The notes beneath the pieces were generated by a model that worked only from the letters and a program-made list of their open reading frames with translations, was not told the origin of the DNA and made no database searches. A stretch of 64,000 nucleotides of DNA from a bacterium. GTDB lineage: Bacteria > UBP4 > UBA4092 > JAOAEQ01. Position 1 is the stretch's first letter; each line of letters starts with the position of its first letter. Shown here piece after piece: positions 44,544-52,740 of this stretch. The position numbers were made by a program, and so were the translations under genes. The stretch covers positions 1 through 64,000 of the forward strand of contig JAOAEQ010000002.1 of assembly GCA_026416715.1 (NCBI GenBank), read 5' to 3'.

Positions 44544-45071
44544 ATGTTCTACCGCACGGTTTACCATAGAAATAACTCGGTCAACCAATCTACAGATGTA
44601 CTAATTCTTTCAACGGATAGTTTGAAATCTGTTAAAGATGAAGTTGCGGATCTCGATGAACTGATTGATAATATTTTCGATTCTTTTCTCCCGAGTAAAC
44701 GGAAAAATATGGCGTTTATTCGGCCGCAAAAAGTTTTTTCTCCAGCGACCGATGTATATGAAACCGAATCCGAGTTAGTTATAAAACTTGAAATTGCGGG
44801 AATTAATCCGGATGCGGTAGTGGTTTCAGTTTCAAAAGATTATGTAATAATCCGTGGTGTCCGCAAAGATATTCACACACGGCATATTCGGAAATGCAGT
44901 TATCATCTAGCCGAAATAAATTACGGCGTTTTTGAACGGCACCTTCCACTTTATATTCCAGTAAATGAACAACTAGCAAAAGCAACTTACCAGCAAGGGT
45001 TCTTAATTATCAGTCTTCCCCGGCAAGGCTCTTCAAAAGTTAAACAAGTTACGATCGAGTCGGAAGAATAA
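44544..45071 (+). CDS. Small heat-shock protein (Hsp20/alpha-crystallin)
   Basis: This 175-residue protein carries an alpha-crystallin domain at about residues 60-165: SPATDVYETESELVIKLEIAGINPDAVVVSV, then the strand KDYVIIRGVRKD, YGVFERHLPLYIPV and the closing YQQGFLIISLPR, where the G-x-L motif is the family's dimer/substrate groove (here GFLII). The N-terminal arm (SVKDEVADLDELIDNIFDSFLP) is the usual variable chaperone segment. No clear Shine-Dalgarno sequence precedes ATG 44544, so a start further in is possible. It prevents aggregation of unfolded proteins without ATP. The hairpin upstream may influence its expression. Confidence 0.85.
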   Translation: MFYRTVYHRNNSVNQSTDVLILSTDSLKSVKDEVADLDELIDNIFDSFLPSKRKNMAFIRPQKVFSPATDVYETESELVIKLEIAGINPDAVVVSVSKDYVIIRGVRKDIHTRHIRKCSYHLAEINYGVFERHLPLYIPVNEQLAKATYQQGFLIISLPRQGSSKVKQVTIESEE

Positions 45072-45216
45072 TATTATTCATCTCACCACAGAACACGCAG
45101 AAACACAGCGAAACATTAAAATACATTTAAATAATATATACTTTTTTCCTTATTTTTTCAACGGGCTCCGTAGTAAATAATTATAGCGGTTTTTTTGTTC
45201 TTCCCCATTTTTTCGC

Positions 45217-45246
45217 TTGACGAAATGGTGTAGTTCTCGCTATATT
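45217..45246 (+). promoter_or_regulatory. Sigma-70-type promoter for the RpiB-like gene
   Basis: TTGACG (45217-45222) and TATATT (45241-45246) are separated by 18 bases, about 50 bases upstream of ATG 45299. Confidence 0.6.
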
Positions 45247-45298
45247 GTTGTATTATTATTTTAAACAAACAGTGGTATAACCCTGTGTGGGGTTCCGT

Positions 45299-45766
45299 AT
45301 GAAGATTGTTATCGGTTCAGACCACGCTGGATTCGAATTGAAAGAAACCATTAAATCTTATTTACTTGAACTCGGACATGAAGTGAAAGATTTCGGAACG
45401 TTTGATGGTTCTACGCCGGTCGATTGGCCTGATATTGCGTTTTTAGTTGCACAAGCAGTGATGCGGGGTGAATTCGATCGCGGGATTATGATTGATGGTA
45501 TCGGAACCGCTATGCCAATCGTAGCCAATCGTCTGCCGGGGATTCGCGCGATGTGTTGTTATGATGCGTTTACTACGCAAATGAGTCGAGAACATGCTGA
45601 TGCAAATATCCTCTGTCTTGGCGGGTATATGACCGGTAAAGGTTTAGCGAAAATATTAGTTAAACAATGGCTGACTACTGAATTTCTCGGTGGTCGATAT
45701 ATCAAACGATTGGAGAAAGTAAAAGAACTAGAGAAAGTTCTTTATAAACCAGAATTATTAAAATAA
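45299..45766 (+). CDS. RpiB/LacAB-like sugar-phosphate isomerase, divergent active site
   Basis: ATG 45299 gives 155 residues (MKIVIGSDHAGFELKETI); an upstream GTG at 45287 is less likely. The fold is that of RpiB: GSDHAGF at 6-12, SREHADANILCLGG at 97-109, FLGGRYIKRLEKV near the end. The usual catalytic segment CGTGIGMSIAANK is replaced by DGIGTAMPIVANR, so the catalytic Cys becomes Asp66 and the anion loop is altered. This variant resembles the RpiB-like proteins found beside deoxyribose-phosphate aldolase in sugar-phosphate-type microcompartment loci (family knowledge, from memory). Its substrate may differ from ribose-5-phosphate. MTA phosphorylase and DeoC genes follow. Confidence 0.85.
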   Translation: MKIVIGSDHAGFELKETIKSYLLELGHEVKDFGTFDGSTPVDWPDIAFLVAQAVMRGEFDRGIMIDGIGTAMPIVANRLPGIRAMCCYDAFTTQMSREHADANILCLGGYMTGKGLAKILVKQWLTTEFLGGRYIKRLEKVKELEKVLYKPELLK

Positions 45767-45930
45767 ATTCGAAATATCGAATATCGAAACAAAAAGATAA
45801 CTATAAAACGTAAAAAACGGAAAAGCCGACAACGATACTGGTAAGTTTTGAAGTAGAGTATGTATATTTTGGTTTTTGGCATGTCTTTTATTGTTGCGAC
45901 ATTCGATATTTAGAATAGATTTTTACTCCT

Positions 45931-46827
45931 ATGGAAAAAGTTAATTTAGCCGTAATTGGTGGTAGTGGATTATATCAGATGGAAGGACTAACGGAGCTGA
46001 AGGAAGTGAAACTGAAAACTCCGTTCGGTAATCCATCTGATACAATTATGATAGGCACTTTAGCAGGGATGCGGATAGCATTTTTACCTCGGCATGGTCG
46101 CGGACATCGGATTATGCCAACGGAACTGAATTCCCGGGCGAATATTTATGCGTTAAAGAAACTGGGAGTAGAACGGATTATTTCCGTGAGTGCGGTAGGT
46201 AGTTTGCGAGAAGATTATAAACCGCTCGATGTGGTTATTCCCGACCAACTCGTTGACCGAACTCGGCATCGAATACATTCAACTTTTTTTGGGAATGGAA
46301 TTGTTGCTCATATTCAATTTTCTGACCCGTTCTGTCCGGATTTATCGAAATGGCTTATTCAATCCGGACAAAATCTCAATAAAACTGTCCATCCGCAGGG
46401 AACTTGGATTTGTATGGAAGGACCGGCATTCTCGACAAAAGCGGAATCGAACTTATATCGTCAATGGGGGATGGATATTATCGGGATGACCGTGCTTCCT
46501 GAAGCGAAATTAGCGCGGGAAGCAGAAATATGTTATGCTGCAATAGCTTTGGTTACTGATTATGATTGCTGGCATCAGACGGAAGAAACTGTTTCTGTTG
46601 AAATGGTGATTCAGAATCTGTTAGCTAATGTAGAAACGGCAAAAAATATGATTCGCAATATTATTCCCATGCTGCCGAAAGAACGGAATTGTCATTGTGC
46701 AACGGCGTTACAGTATGCAATTATAACCGACCCGAAACGGATTACTCCCGCAATCAGGAAAAAACTAGCGTTGCTTATTGATAAATATTTACCAGAACAA
46801 CCTACAAAAAAAACGCAAAGCCTGTAG
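45931..46827 (+). CDS. mtnP: S-methyl-5'-thioadenosine phosphorylase
   Basis: This 298-residue protein is a purine phosphorylase of the MTAP branch. GGSGLYQMEGL is the phosphate-binding start, PRHGRGHRIMPTELNSRANIYALKKLGVERIISVSAVGSL is diagnostic for MTAP/PNP, and ICMEGPAFSTKAESNLYRQWGMDIIGMTVLPEAKLAREAEICYA contains the nucleoside-binding Met and the Asp that contacts the purine lies in VTDYDCWH. It splits MTA (and usually 5'-deoxyadenosine) into adenine and the 1-phosphate sugar, feeding MtnA encoded at 57365. The C-terminal 40 residues are longer than average. The preceding gene encodes an RpiB-like isomerase. Confidence 0.9.
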   Translation: MEKVNLAVIGGSGLYQMEGLTELKEVKLKTPFGNPSDTIMIGTLAGMRIAFLPRHGRGHRIMPTELNSRANIYALKKLGVERIISVSAVGSLREDYKPLDVVIPDQLVDRTRHRIHSTFFGNGIVAHIQFSDPFCPDLSKWLIQSGQNLNKTVHPQGTWICMEGPAFSTKAESNLYRQWGMDIIGMTVLPEAKLAREAEICYAAIALVTDYDCWHQTEETVSVEMVIQNLLANVETAKNMIRNIIPMLPKERNCHCATALQYAIITDPKRITPAIRKKLALLIDKYLPEQPTKKTQSL

Positions 46828-46903
46828 AACGTTACAACTTGTGGCTATGCAGAAAGTTTATTCGCCATTAGCGGGACTAGCGAAACGGCGGTTCATCATA
46901 ACA

Positions 46904-47048
46904 CAGCCATAAACGGCTGCGCTAAATCACTTATCCATTCGGGATAAACAACAAGCCCTGCAAAGGGCGATTGCGCTTAGTTTAGCCCAGTATGCAATGT
47001 TGGGAAATTTAGTTCGAGCAAAACGAAATAGTCCCGTCCTTGGGGCGG
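46904..47048. repeat. Chain of GC-rich hairpins, dispersed palindromic repeat type
   Basis: Within the 415-base gap before deoC there are successive stems: CAGCC/GGCTG (46904-46919), GCCCT/AGGGC around a GCAA loop (46955-46968), CCCA/TGGG (46986-47004) and CCG.CC/GG.CGG (47033-47048). The overall text (GCCCTGCAAAGGGCGA, then a CCCA..TGGG element, then CCGTCCTTGGGGCGG) resembles a repeat family I recall from Planctomycetes and FCB-type genomes. The block is not coding. The remaining bases up to 47242 include a tRNA-like fragment that does not fold as a complete tRNA. Confidence 0.5.
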
Positions 47049-47242
47049 CTGAATGAAAAAACATCATTTCACTGCGGAGAATGCCGAGGTGGTACAACTG
47101 GTAGAGGTAACAAACAGAACTAATTGGTTTCTCAGCAGACTCTGCGAACTCTTCGCTGGAAAATCAGGGTTTATCATCCTTTAGGGGTAAGTTGTTACTT
47201 CAGCATAACGTCAGCACGATAGATGGACTGAAATAAGGAACT

Positions 47243-48136
47243 ATGAATGAACAACAGATAAACGAATTGGTTACTGCTATAACCAGAAACGTTCTGGCGC
47301 GTCTGCAATCGGCTAAAGACTCGATTCATCAACTCCAACGTCCCACAACCGCACTTGGTTGCAGCAACGATCCGGCTTCCTGTTCGGATTGCGGCCATTG
47401 CGCAACTAAACGAACTGATGCGGTGCAAGAATTCGTTCACGCCGGGGTAGCTCGAATCAGTTCTGCACCGCATATCGCGCAGGTTCCTGCCACCATCGCA
47501 CGGTTGATTGACCATACCCTACTAAAACCAACAGCAACTCCGGATGAAATTATTCAACTCTGCCAAGAAGCGAAACAGTTTGGGTTTGCTACGGTTTGTG
47601 TAAATCCGACGTATGTTAAATTAGCTAAATCGCAATTACAAGGGAGTCCGGTTAAAGTTTGCACAGTGGTAGGGTTTCCGTTAGGCGCCACGTCAACCAC
47701 TGCTAAAGTCTGCGAGACCTTGCAAGCGATAATTGACGGTGCCGATGAAATCGATATGGTGATTAATATCGGGTTGCTTAAAGGAGGTCGGCTGAAAGAA
47801 GTTGAAGAAGATATCCGCGCGGTTAAACAAGCTTGTCAAGGACGAATCCTAAAAGTTATTATCGAAACTGCGCTGCTCTCTGATGAGGAGAAAGTTACCG
47901 CTTCAATTCTGGCGAAAGCGGCTGGAGCGGATTTCGTTAAAACTTCGACAGGGTTCTCTTCCGGCGGTGCTACGGTTAAAGATGTCGCGCTGATGCGAAA
48001 AGCGGTCGGTCCGGAAATGGGCGTTAAAGCCTCCGGCGGGATTCGGGATTTAGCTACCGCAGAACAAATGGTACAAGCTGGTGCAACCCGACTGGGCACT
48101 AGCGCAAGTATTGCAATCGTGAAAGGAACGCAATAA
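47243..48136 (+). CDS. deoC: Deoxyribose-phosphate aldolase with N-terminal helix and four-Cys extension
   Basis: This 297-residue protein has a DERA core from about residue 82 ([17 protein letters not shown]) to the end; ordinary DeoC is about 220 residues. Active-site residues are present: Asp171 (EIDMVINIG), Lys204 ([10 protein letters not shown]), Schiff-base Lys233 ([14 protein letters not shown]) and Lys262 (VKASGGIRD). The extra N-terminus has an amphipathic helix at 1-25 ([16 protein letters not shown]), like encapsulation peptides of microcompartment enzymes, followed by cysteines at 40, 47, 50 and 53 (CX6CX2CX2C). DERA splits deoxyribose-5-phosphate into acetaldehyde and glyceraldehyde-3-phosphate. 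The neighbouring RpiB-like gene and the BMC vertex protein at 56256 support a compartment role, which remains inference. Confidence 0.9.
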   Translation: MNEQQINELVTAITRNVLARLQSAKDSIHQLQRPTTALGCSNDPASCSDCGHCATKRTDAVQEFVHAGVARISSAPHIAQVPATIARLIDHTLLKPTATPDEIIQLCQEAKQFGFATVCVNPTYVKLAKSQLQGSPVKVCTVVGFPLGATSTTAKVCETLQAIIDGADEIDMVINIGLLKGGRLKEVEEDIRAVKQACQGRILKVIIETALLSDEEKVTASILAKAAGADFVKTSTGFSSGGATVKDVALMRKAVGPEMGVKASGGIRDLATAEQMVQAGATRLGTSASIAIVKGTQ

Positions 48137-48286
48137 GAAATCTCGGTTGTGAACAGTACAATACCAAATGCCTAAATCCCCATGCTAATAAATGACCCAT
48201 GTCAAAACAATCATATATGATCTGGAATTTGAAATTTGACATTATTACCTTAGAGAACATGCTCGAAAAATTAAGCTTGTGGATAT

Positions 48287-48826
48287 ATGTATTCTGATAT
48301 AGAAAAAATATTATTAACCGAAGAACAGCTGCAAACGCGAATTAAAGAGCTCGGTGCCCAAATTTCACAAGATTATGTCGGGAAAAATCCGTTGTTAATC
48401 TCGGTACTTAAAGGGTCGATTATATTTTTATCTGATTTACTCCGTTGTATCACAATCCCTTGTACTTTCGATTTAATGACGGTCAGCAGCTATGGGAAAA
48501 AAACGCATTCTTCCGGATCGGTTAAACTCGTCATGGATTTAAAACAAGATGTAGCTAATCAGCACGTTCTGATTATCGAAGATATCTTCGATACCGGAAG
48601 AACAATATACTATATCCTTGAACATATCAAACTCCGAAATCCAGCAAGCGTAAAAACCTGCGTTCTCTTAAACAAACTTGCTCCACGTGAGATAAATATT
48701 CATCTCGATTATATCGGATTCAATATTCCGAATGAATTTGTTGTTGGATATGGTCTTGATTACGGTGAATTCTATCGAAATCTACCGTATGTTTGTGTTC
48801 TCAAACCAGAAGTATACCAAAAGTAG
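48287..48826 (+). CDS. hpt: Hypoxanthine phosphoribosyltransferase
   Basis: This 179-residue protein has the PRPP-binding motif VLIIEDIFDTGRT, the flexible loop SSYGKKTHSSGSVKLV, the early LISVLKGSIIFLSDLLR loop and the late LDYIGFNIPNEFVVGYGLDYGEFYRNLPYV, all standard for Hpt. It recovers hypoxanthine or guanine as nucleotides using PRPP. With MtnP, a purine nucleoside phosphorylase and phosphopentomutase nearby it completes a nucleoside salvage set: the base is saved while the pentose is degraded. No obvious Shine-Dalgarno sequence precedes the ATG. Confidence 0.93.
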   Translation: MYSDIEKILLTEEQLQTRIKELGAQISQDYVGKNPLLISVLKGSIIFLSDLLRCITIPCTFDLMTVSSYGKKTHSSGSVKLVMDLKQDVANQHVLIIEDIFDTGRTIYYILEHIKLRNPASVKTCVLLNKLAPREINIHLDYIGFNIPNEFVVGYGLDYGEFYRNLPYVCVLKPEVYQK

Positions 48827-49051
48827 CGGCTTACTTTATTGACTCCACCTAATCTCAAAATGTATGGGCTAAAGTCCGATATTATCAAGCTAGTGGGAAC
48901 TCAGTTCAATAGAATAAATCCCTATGAGCTTCAGTTCGGGGTAACTGGTACCTAAACCACGTTGGGAGTGAATCCCGAATCTCTTGATCCCGCAAGGCTG
49001 GAAACAAAAAATGGATATTCCCTATTGTAAAATTTGAGGGATATCTACGAA

Positions 49052-50047
49052 ATGAATCAATCTGCTACGCTAGAGTTAACCGGTAGGGAAATAACATTGG
49101 CAAAAAAGATTACCTTAACAATTGATTCTACCGCACCCAAAATTCGGATAGACCTTTTTTTAGCTAAACAACCTGAACTAGGACTATCAAGAGCACGCAT
49201 TCAATCCCTGTTGGCCCAAGGATTAATCAAAGTTAACGGGAAAACAGTTAAACCGAGTTATCAACTCCGGACTAACGATTGTATTGACATTATAATTCCT
49301 GAACCGGAACCATTAACGATTGAATCAGAACAAATTCCGCTTGATATCTATTATGAAGATGAACAAGTTATCGTTATCAATAAACCGGCGGGGATGGTTG
49401 TTCATCCAGCAGCTGGAGTTAAAAAAGGAACGTTGGTTAACGCGTTGTTAGCGCATTGCAAAGGTTTATCCGGCATCGGCGGAATCCAGCGACCGGGAAT
49501 TGTTCATCGATTGGATAAAGGGACTTCCGGTTTACTCATGGTCGCTAAAACCGATTTTGCGCATCAGATATTATCTGCACAGTTGAAAGAACGTAGTATA
49601 ACCCGAAAATATTTAGCGTTAGTTTATGGGAAAGTAGAACCGAATGAAGGATATATCGAGACCAAAATCGGTCGGCATCCAAAAAACCGGAAAAAAATGG
49701 CGGTTGTAACTCAGGGCGGAAGAATTGCAGGCACCTATTATAACGTTATCCAATATTTTTATTCTGGATTTACCTTAGTTGAATGCAAATTAACTACCGG
49801 CAGAACACATCAGATTCGAGTCCATTTATCTTACGTCGGACATCCAATTGTTGGCGATACAACCTATGGGAGCAAAAAAACCAGAAAACTTCCAGCCAAC
49901 CTAGAATCAGCGGTTAAACAACTGAACGGAATCGCACTCCACGCACAAACGCTCGGATTTAACCATCCGATAACCAAAACATACCTCGAATTTACTGCTC
50001 CGTTACCTCAAAAATTCCAAGAGCTTATTTCTTTACTATCAAATTAA
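49052..50047 (+). CDS. RluD/RluC-type 23S rRNA pseudouridine synthase
   Basis: A TTG at 49034 extends the frame, but ATG 49052 has GAGG 12-15 bases upstream and is preferred, giving 331 residues. An S4 RNA-binding domain lies at about 35-80 (RIDLFLAKQPELGLSRARIQSLLAQGLIKVNGK). The catalytic domain has VINKPAGMVVHPA, the HRLDKGTSGLLMVAKT active-site motif with the catalytic Asp, RKYLALVYGK and LTTGRTHQIRVHLSYVGHPIVGDTTYG. It converts specific uridines in large-subunit rRNA to pseudouridine. A housekeeping gene, unrelated to the surrounding nucleoside catabolism. Confidence 0.92.
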   Translation: MNQSATLELTGREITLAKKITLTIDSTAPKIRIDLFLAKQPELGLSRARIQSLLAQGLIKVNGKTVKPSYQLRTNDCIDIIIPEPEPLTIESEQIPLDIYYEDEQVIVINKPAGMVVHPAAGVKKGTLVNALLAHCKGLSGIGGIQRPGIVHRLDKGTSGLLMVAKTDFAHQILSAQLKERSITRKYLALVYGKVEPNEGYIETKIGRHPKNRKKMAVVTQGGRIAGTYYNVIQYFYSGFTLVECKLTTGRTHQIRVHLSYVGHPIVGDTTYGSKKTRKLPANLESAVKQLNGIALHAQTLGFNHPITKTYLEFTAPLPQKFQELISLLSN

Positions 50048-50330
50048 CCCGAAGTTTGAATTAGAACCGATACTCACTTGCAGCAGGATTTTTCGTTTTA
50101 AGCGGAGTATCCCAATGGATATCGAAATTCCAGGCTATTCACTATCGAACTAACTCGCCCAGTGTTTCAGCTCGATTGTGGTACCATACACTTGCGGTAA
50201 AATTGTGGTTCACTACACTACGATGTGTCCTGCGTTATGGTATGATAAAGGGTGCGGTTTTGTTTCAAACTATTTACCTCTATAGAAAGATAGTCTTTAC
50301 AATAAGTCAGTTAAATTTTTTTGGACAGTA

Positions 50331-50861
50331 GTGAAATATAATCAAAATCAATTTTTTTCGCATTTTTTTGTAGGGTTTTATATGGTCTATTCCCGTCTAT
50401 ATATAAGAGGAGCAGGTTACGGAATTATTAACCCCAATATTTTAGCGATACCGATTAGTGCGGTGGTGCCTACGCTTTCTTCTTGGCAAGTAAACTTTAT
50501 GCAGAAACTTAAAAAGGTAATTAGTGATTATATTTTAAAATTTATATTTTGGTTTTACTTTTTCTTCGTAATAATACATACAATGCTGGTGGGTTATTGG
50601 GATGGCAGGGCTCGGTGGAATACCTGGAATAGTTTTGGAATGGACATTGGGATGTTGATTATTAATATATCTATGATTTATCTTATCAAGGTTGCTCGTC
50701 AAGAAGGCAGAATAAGAAGCATTAAGAGCAGCAAAAAATATAAACAATTTGTCATAATTACAATCGTAATATTTATTGTAAGTTATACTGTAGGCTTTAT
50801 TTTTTGGCATAAAGTATGGCAGTTTCTTAAGTTTTTAGTACAACTGCAGCATAGAATATGA
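50331..50861 (+). CDS. Hypothetical membrane protein, three predicted helices
   Basis: Starting at a GTG, this 176-residue frame has three hydrophobic segments: YILKFIFWFYFFFVIIHTMLVG, MDIGMLIINISMIYLI and FVIITIVIFIVSYTVGFIFW, separated by short basic loops (RQEGRIRSIKSSKKYKQ). No family is recognised. The N-terminal 60 residues look unlike a signal and the true start may be an internal ATG. Codon use and AT-richness are higher than in the neighbouring genes, which could mean horizontal acquisition or simply membrane-residue bias. It stands alone between intergenic gaps. Confidence 0.5.
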   Translation: MKYNQNQFFSHFFVGFYMVYSRLYIRGAGYGIINPNILAIPISAVVPTLSSWQVNFMQKLKKVISDYILKFIFWFYFFFVIIHTMLVGYWDGRARWNTWNSFGMDIGMLIINISMIYLIKVARQEGRIRSIKSSKKYKQFVIITIVIFIVSYTVGFIFWHKVWQFLKFLVQLQHRI

Positions 50862-50927
50862 AATTTCCCATGCATTTATTGTGCGCTTGAGAAACGGGTG
50901 ATACGAACGGATTCATTTCAAATTTAG

Positions 50928-50974
50928 CCCCGTTAAACGGGGTAAACATTTAGTTTTACCCCGACAAAGTCGGG
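50928..50974. repeat. Three contiguous palindromes, dispersed-repeat type
   Basis: CCCCG-TTAAA-CGGGG (50928-50942), GGTAAA...TTTACC (50941-50960) and CCCGAC-AAA-GTCGGG (50960-50974) abut each other. The gap 50862-51125 otherwise holds no gene. The block lies about 70 bases after the membrane protein gene and has no T run, so it is more likely a repeat element than a standard terminator. Confidence 0.6.
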
Positions 50975-51125
50975 AATTTCAAAACGAAAATTTGCACACT
51001 GCTAACTTTGCCATTTAAACTGATTGATATGGTTTCTTATGTTCAGGAAGGCTTCGGGAATGTTTTAGCTACTAGCGGTTCTCTGACCTCTAACTTATGG
51101 CATCTGACCTCGAAGCAGGTAATAG

Positions 51126-51165
51126 ATAATAAAAAGAGCAAAGTCCGAATTTCGGACTTTGCTCT
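51126..51165 (-). terminator. Intrinsic terminator of pgk
   Basis: The arms 51133-51148 and 51150-51165 (AAGAGCAAAGTCCGAA and its complement) form a 14-16 bp stem, followed on the minus strand by CTTTTTATTAT. It lies about 55 bases downstream of the pgk stop. Confidence 0.9.
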
Positions 51166-51219
51166 TGCATAGCATCCATTTAAATCCGCTGGCTATTTTA
51201 TGCCCGTCTGAATCTGTTA

Positions 51220-52407
51220 TTATTTGTTCGTTAACGCTGCCACGCCTGGTAATTCGATTCCTTCCAAAAACTCTAACGACGCACCGCCTCCGGTAGAAAC
51301 ATGGCTCATTTTATCGATATACCCTGCTTTTTCGAGCGCTGCAATTGAATCACCACCACCGATGATAGTTACCGCACCGGATTCACCAACGAGTTTCGCT
51401 ATCGCATTGGTTCCTTTAGCAAACGGTTCCATTTCAAACACACCGAGCGGACCATTCCAGACAATCGTTTTCGCTTTCTTAATTTCACTAGCAAACTTCT
51501 CGATGGTTGCCGGACCGATATCCATTCCCATCCATCCTTCAGGAATCTTGCCTTGAACCACAGTTTGCACATTCGCATCCGGCGCAAAGTTATCAGCTAT
51601 AATATGGTCTATCGGCAGCAGTAACGGAATACCTTTTTCATTCGCTTTCGCAAGAATCTCTTTCGCTAACGGAATCTGGTCTTCTTCAATGAGCGATTTG
51701 CCAATACTTCCCCCTTGCGCTTTTAGGAACGTATACGCCATCCCGCCACCGATAATCAGGCTGTCAACTTTATTAAGCAGATTTTTAATAACCCCGATTT
51801 TCGTTGAAACTTTCGCGCCACCGAGTATAGCAAGGAATGGACGTGCCGGATTTTCTAACGCTTTTCCAAGATAATCAATTTCTTTTTTCATCAGGAAACC
51901 CGCTACTGCCGGCTGGATATATTTAGCGACTCCTTCAGTTGAAGCATGCGCGCGATGCGCTGACCCGAACGCATCGTTGACATAGACATCGCCGAGTTTC
52001 GCTAGTTTCCGAGCAAATTCCGGGTCATTTTTCTCTTCTTCTGCATAGAACCGGACGTTTTCAAGTAACACGACCTCGCCTTCTTTCATCGCGTTCACCA
52101 CAGATTCAACTTGCGGTCCAATACAGTCATCTAGTTTTATCACCGGTTTCCCGAGCAACTCACTTAACCGTTTCCCAATCGGAGTTAACCGATATTTTTC
52201 ATCTACTTTCCCTTTCGGCCGACCGAGATGCGACATCAGAATCGCTTTCCCGCCTTTTTCGATGATATATTGAATAGTTGGCAACGATGCACGAATCCGA
52301 GTATCATCCGTGATATTTCCTTGTTCATCCTGCGGAACATTGAAATCTACCCGAACTAAAACGCGTTTCCCTTTAAGCTCAATATCTGATATACATAGTT
52401 TATTCAT
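51220..52407 (-). CDS. pgk: Phosphoglycerate kinase
   Basis: ATG 52405-52407 with GGAGGGAAAACTT just upstream gives 395 residues; the upstream TTG in the same frame overlaps the Shine-Dalgarno sequence. Hallmarks are [86 protein letters not shown] and the C-terminal [17 protein letters not shown] followed by [17 protein letters not shown]. It makes ATP from 1,3-bisphosphoglycerate in glycolysis. It is a single-gene unit with its own promoter (52455-52484) and terminator; the usual gap/tpi neighbours are absent. Confidence 0.96.
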   Translation of the reverse strand: MNKLCISDIELKGKRVLVRVDFNVPQDEQGNITDDTRIRASLPTIQYIIEKGGKAILMSHLGRPKGKVDEKYRLTPIGKRLSELLGKPVIKLDDCIGPQVESVVNAMKEGEVVLLENVRFYAEEEKNDPEFARKLAKLGDVYVNDAFGSAHRAHASTEGVAKYIQPAVAGFLMKKEIDYLGKALENPARPFLAILGGAKVSTKIGVIKNLLNKVDSLIIGGGMAYTFLKAQGGSIGKSLIEEDQIPLAKEILAKANEKGIPLLLPIDHIIADNFAPDANVQTVVQGKIPEGWMGMDIGPATIEKFASEIKKAKTIVWNGPLGVFEMEPFAKGTNAIAKLVGESGAVTIIGGGDSIAALEKAGYIDKMSHVSTGGGASLEFLEGIELPGVAALTNK

Positions 52408-52454
52408 AAGTTTTCCCTCCAATAATACATGGTTTGACTATAGTTTAGGTGATT

Positions 52455-52484
52455 ATTGTATATAGAAATCGCTAAATTCGTCAA
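52455..52484 (-). promoter_or_regulatory. Sigma-70-type promoter for pgk
   Basis: On the minus strand TTGACG (52479-52484) and TACAAT (52455-52460) are separated by 18 bases, with about 45 bases of leader before the ATG. Confidence 0.65.
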
Positions 52485-52589
52485 CTGTTTATGATTAGAA
52501 TCAGAAGTCTAACAAAATATTAAATAATCGAAATTTTAAATAAAATTCCTGGTCTACACGATGCTGGATGGTAATTCTTTTTGTTTGAG

Positions 52590-52617
52590 TTCGCATAAAT
52601 CTACCTCTTTATGCGAA
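52590..52617. repeat. 10-bp perfect inverted repeat upstream of pgk
   Basis: TTCGCATAAA (52590-52599) and TTTATGCGAA (52608-52617) flank an 8-base spacer. It is about 105 bases upstream of the pgk -35 box and about 120 bases downstream of the membrane glycosyltransferase gene. It may be an operator or a weak terminator without a T run. The remaining gap 52618-52740 shows nothing else. Confidence 0.45.
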
Positions 52618-52740
52618 TTTGCGAAAAATATCTTTAGCATAATTCTGACAATTTGAAACAATTCGTTGAGTTGAATTATTCCTACTAGAGCATAATACAA
52701 GTTAAATATATTTAATCTTTAACGTATGTAAAATCAGGAT

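Noticed and set aside
47085-47160. tRNA-like text (GCCGAGGTGG, then ACTGGTAGAGG)
   Set aside because: The acceptor and D-arm-like start is followed by no clear anticodon arm, no GTTCGAATC-type T arm and no matching 3' acceptor strand. It may be a fragment or chance similarity.
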